Shown one piece after another: positions 6,839-7,474 of a DNA stretch of 7,474 nt; positions within the stretch are counted from its first letter, which is position 1, and each line of letters starts with the position of its first letter. The notes below the pieces were generated by a model. The model did not search any database. It was not told the DNA's origin and saw only the letters and a program-made list of their open reading frames with translations. The stretch covers positions 1-7,474 of the forward strand of contig JAGWRQ010000099.1 of the NCBI GenBank assembly GCA_028869615.1, given 5' to 3'. This stretch comes from Candidatus Methylomirabilota bacterium (GTDB lineage Bacteria > Methylomirabilota > Methylomirabilia > Methylomirabilales > Methylomirabilaceae). Both the position numbers and the translations under genes were made by a program.

Positions 6839-6867
6839 TTGACAAGAGCATGAATCGAAACGAGAAT
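6839..6867 (+). promoter_or_regulatory. Sigma70-like promoter upstream of mtnW
   Basis: A perfect TTGACA (6839-6844) is followed after 17 bases by GAGAAT (6862-6867, 4 of 6 matches to TATAAT). Transcription would begin near 6874, leaving a leader of about 80 bases before ATG 6957. The -35 box is strong and the -10 box is weak. Confidence 0.4.
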
Positions 6868-6913
6868 CACATGGACGCGTTCCCGCTATGAGCACATACT
6901 ATGCCGGTCAGTA

Positions 6914-6944
6914 GGCTCAGCGGTTAACCCAGGAATCAGGAGCC
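6914..6944 (+). promoter_or_regulatory. Possible hairpin masking the mtnW ribosome binding site
   Basis: GGCTC (6914-6918) can pair with GAGCC (6940-6944), which overlaps the AGGAG Shine-Dalgarno sequence (6938-6942). A GGTTAACC palindrome (6922-6929) lies in the loop. The stem is only 5 bp, so a regulatory role is tentative. I do not recognise a known SAM riboswitch here. Confidence 0.2.
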
Positions 6945-6956
6945 GCGGAACGACGC

Positions 6957-7474
6957 ATGAGTGACCCCTGGAACGATTATGTCATTGCGACCTATCGTCT
7001 CGCGGGCGGAGGCGATTGGACGAAGAAGGCCGAGACGATCGCGCTGGGCATGACCGTCGGGAGTTGGACCGGTCTGCCGGCTGCCCGGCAGGAGGCGCTG
7101 GATCACCACGCCGGCCGCGTCGTGACGGTGGAGGGCAATCTCATTCGTATTGCCTATCCGTTGGCGAACCTCACGCCTGACCTCCCAGCCCTGCTCACCT
7201 GCACCTTCGGCAAGCTGTCGATGGATGGAAAGATCCGCCTGGTTGACCTGACCCTGCCACCCCACTTCGCCGCCGCCTTTGCCGGGCCGAAGCTTGGGGT
7301 AGAAGGGGTACGCGAGAGAACTGGGGTCCACGGTCGTCCATTGCTGATGAGCATCTTTAAGTCCTGTGTGGGTCTCACACTTGCTGAACTGGCCGAGGGG
7401 TTCTTGCAGCAGGCATTGGGCGGCGTGAACCTGATCAAAGATGACGAAATCTTCTTCAACGACTCGGAAGCCCC
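6957..7474 (+). CDS. mtnW: RuBisCO-like protein, MtnW-type diketo-methylthiopentyl-phosphate enolase, 3'-partial
   Basis: The frame from ATG 6957 stays open to the right edge, giving 172 residues of a protein normally just over 400 long. It resembles MtnW, the form IV RuBisCO homologue that enolises 2,3-diketo-5-methylthiopentyl-1-phosphate in methionine salvage and does not fix CO2. Matching blocks are TVGSWTGLP, GRVVTVEGN, IAYPLANL, PALLTCTFGKLSMDGKI, AGPKLGVEGVRE, RPLLMSIFK and ALGGVNLIKDDEIFF. In the last block Lys161 corresponds to the carbamylated lysine of RuBisCO (spinach Lys201) and the D/E of KDDE to its metal ligands. The Lys of SIFK lies 26 residues before it, as Lys175 does in RuBisCO. 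The active-site loop is in the missing half. AGGAG (6938-6942) is 14 bases from the ATG, rather far; GGAA (6947-6950) is nearer. A closely related RuBisCO-like subfamily with a different role cannot be excluded. Confidence 0.88.
   Translation, partial: MSDPWNDYVIATYRLAGGGDWTKKAETIALGMTVGSWTGLPAARQEALDHHAGRVVTVEGNLIRIAYPLANLTPDLPALLTCTFGKLSMDGKIRLVDLTLPPHFAAAFAGPKLGVEGVRERTGVHGRPLLMSIFKSCVGLTLAELAEGFLQQALGGVNLIKDDEIFFNDSEA

Noticed and set aside
6840..6956. A SAM riboswitch upstream of mtnW
   Set aside because: Expected by analogy with Bacillus methionine-salvage genes, but I cannot find the core elements of a known SAM class, and the leader after the predicted start is only about 80 bases.
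6936..7459. Two - strand frames opposite the right-edge gene
   Set aside because: The + strand frame matches MtnW block by block, so these are shadows; the real gene has no stop only because the window ends.

Overview
This window comes from a GC-rich bacterial chromosome with ordinary bacterial gene structure: short intergenic gaps, ATG/GTG starts and purine-rich ribosome binding sites. All genes I can support are on the + strand. The lineage cannot be fixed from the sequence alone. A GTP-type PEP carboxykinase, a PAS-rich hybrid kinase, a dispersed palindromic repeat of the type whose translated shadow reads like VIPxxAGIQ, a BrnTA toxin-antitoxin pair and a RuBisCO-like protein would fit NC10/Methylomirabilota or a proteobacterium, but that is inference.

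Left part (1-4079). The window opens inside a 5'-truncated GTP-dependent phosphoenolpyruvate carboxykinase (pckG) whose catalytic motifs are all intact. After 63 bases comes a soluble hybrid sensor histidine kinase with three PAS domains, HisKA, HATPase and a C-terminal receiver. It has no membrane segment and no adjacent response regulator.

Middle part (4080-5958). A good sigma70-like promoter leads into three genes that look like one transcription unit: a 60-residue Cys-rich hypothetical protein, a CYTH-superfamily protein (class IV adenylate cyclase/triphosphatase fold) only 3 bases downstream, and an aldo/keto reductase after a further 86 bases.

Right part (5959-7474). A noncoding, hairpin-rich stretch holds a 92-base nested palindromic element of dispersed-repeat type and then a perfect 9-bp inverted repeat. 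These lead into brnT-brnA, a type II toxin-antitoxin pair that overlaps by 26 bases and is visibly more AT-rich than its neighbours, so it was probably acquired. After a second noncoding gap with a candidate promoter and a hairpin covering the ribosome binding site, the window ends inside a RuBisCO-like protein closely resembling MtnW, the 2,3-diketo-5-methylthiopentyl-1-phosphate enolase of methionine salvage.

The genes do not form one obvious pathway: the window mixes central carbon metabolism, signalling, a redox enzyme, a defence/stress module and sulfur salvage. I did not find a clearly new multi-gene system. The most useful leads are the RuBisCO-like protein and its leader, the small Cys-rich protein coupled to the CYTH gene, and the palindrome-dense DNA in front of brnTA.
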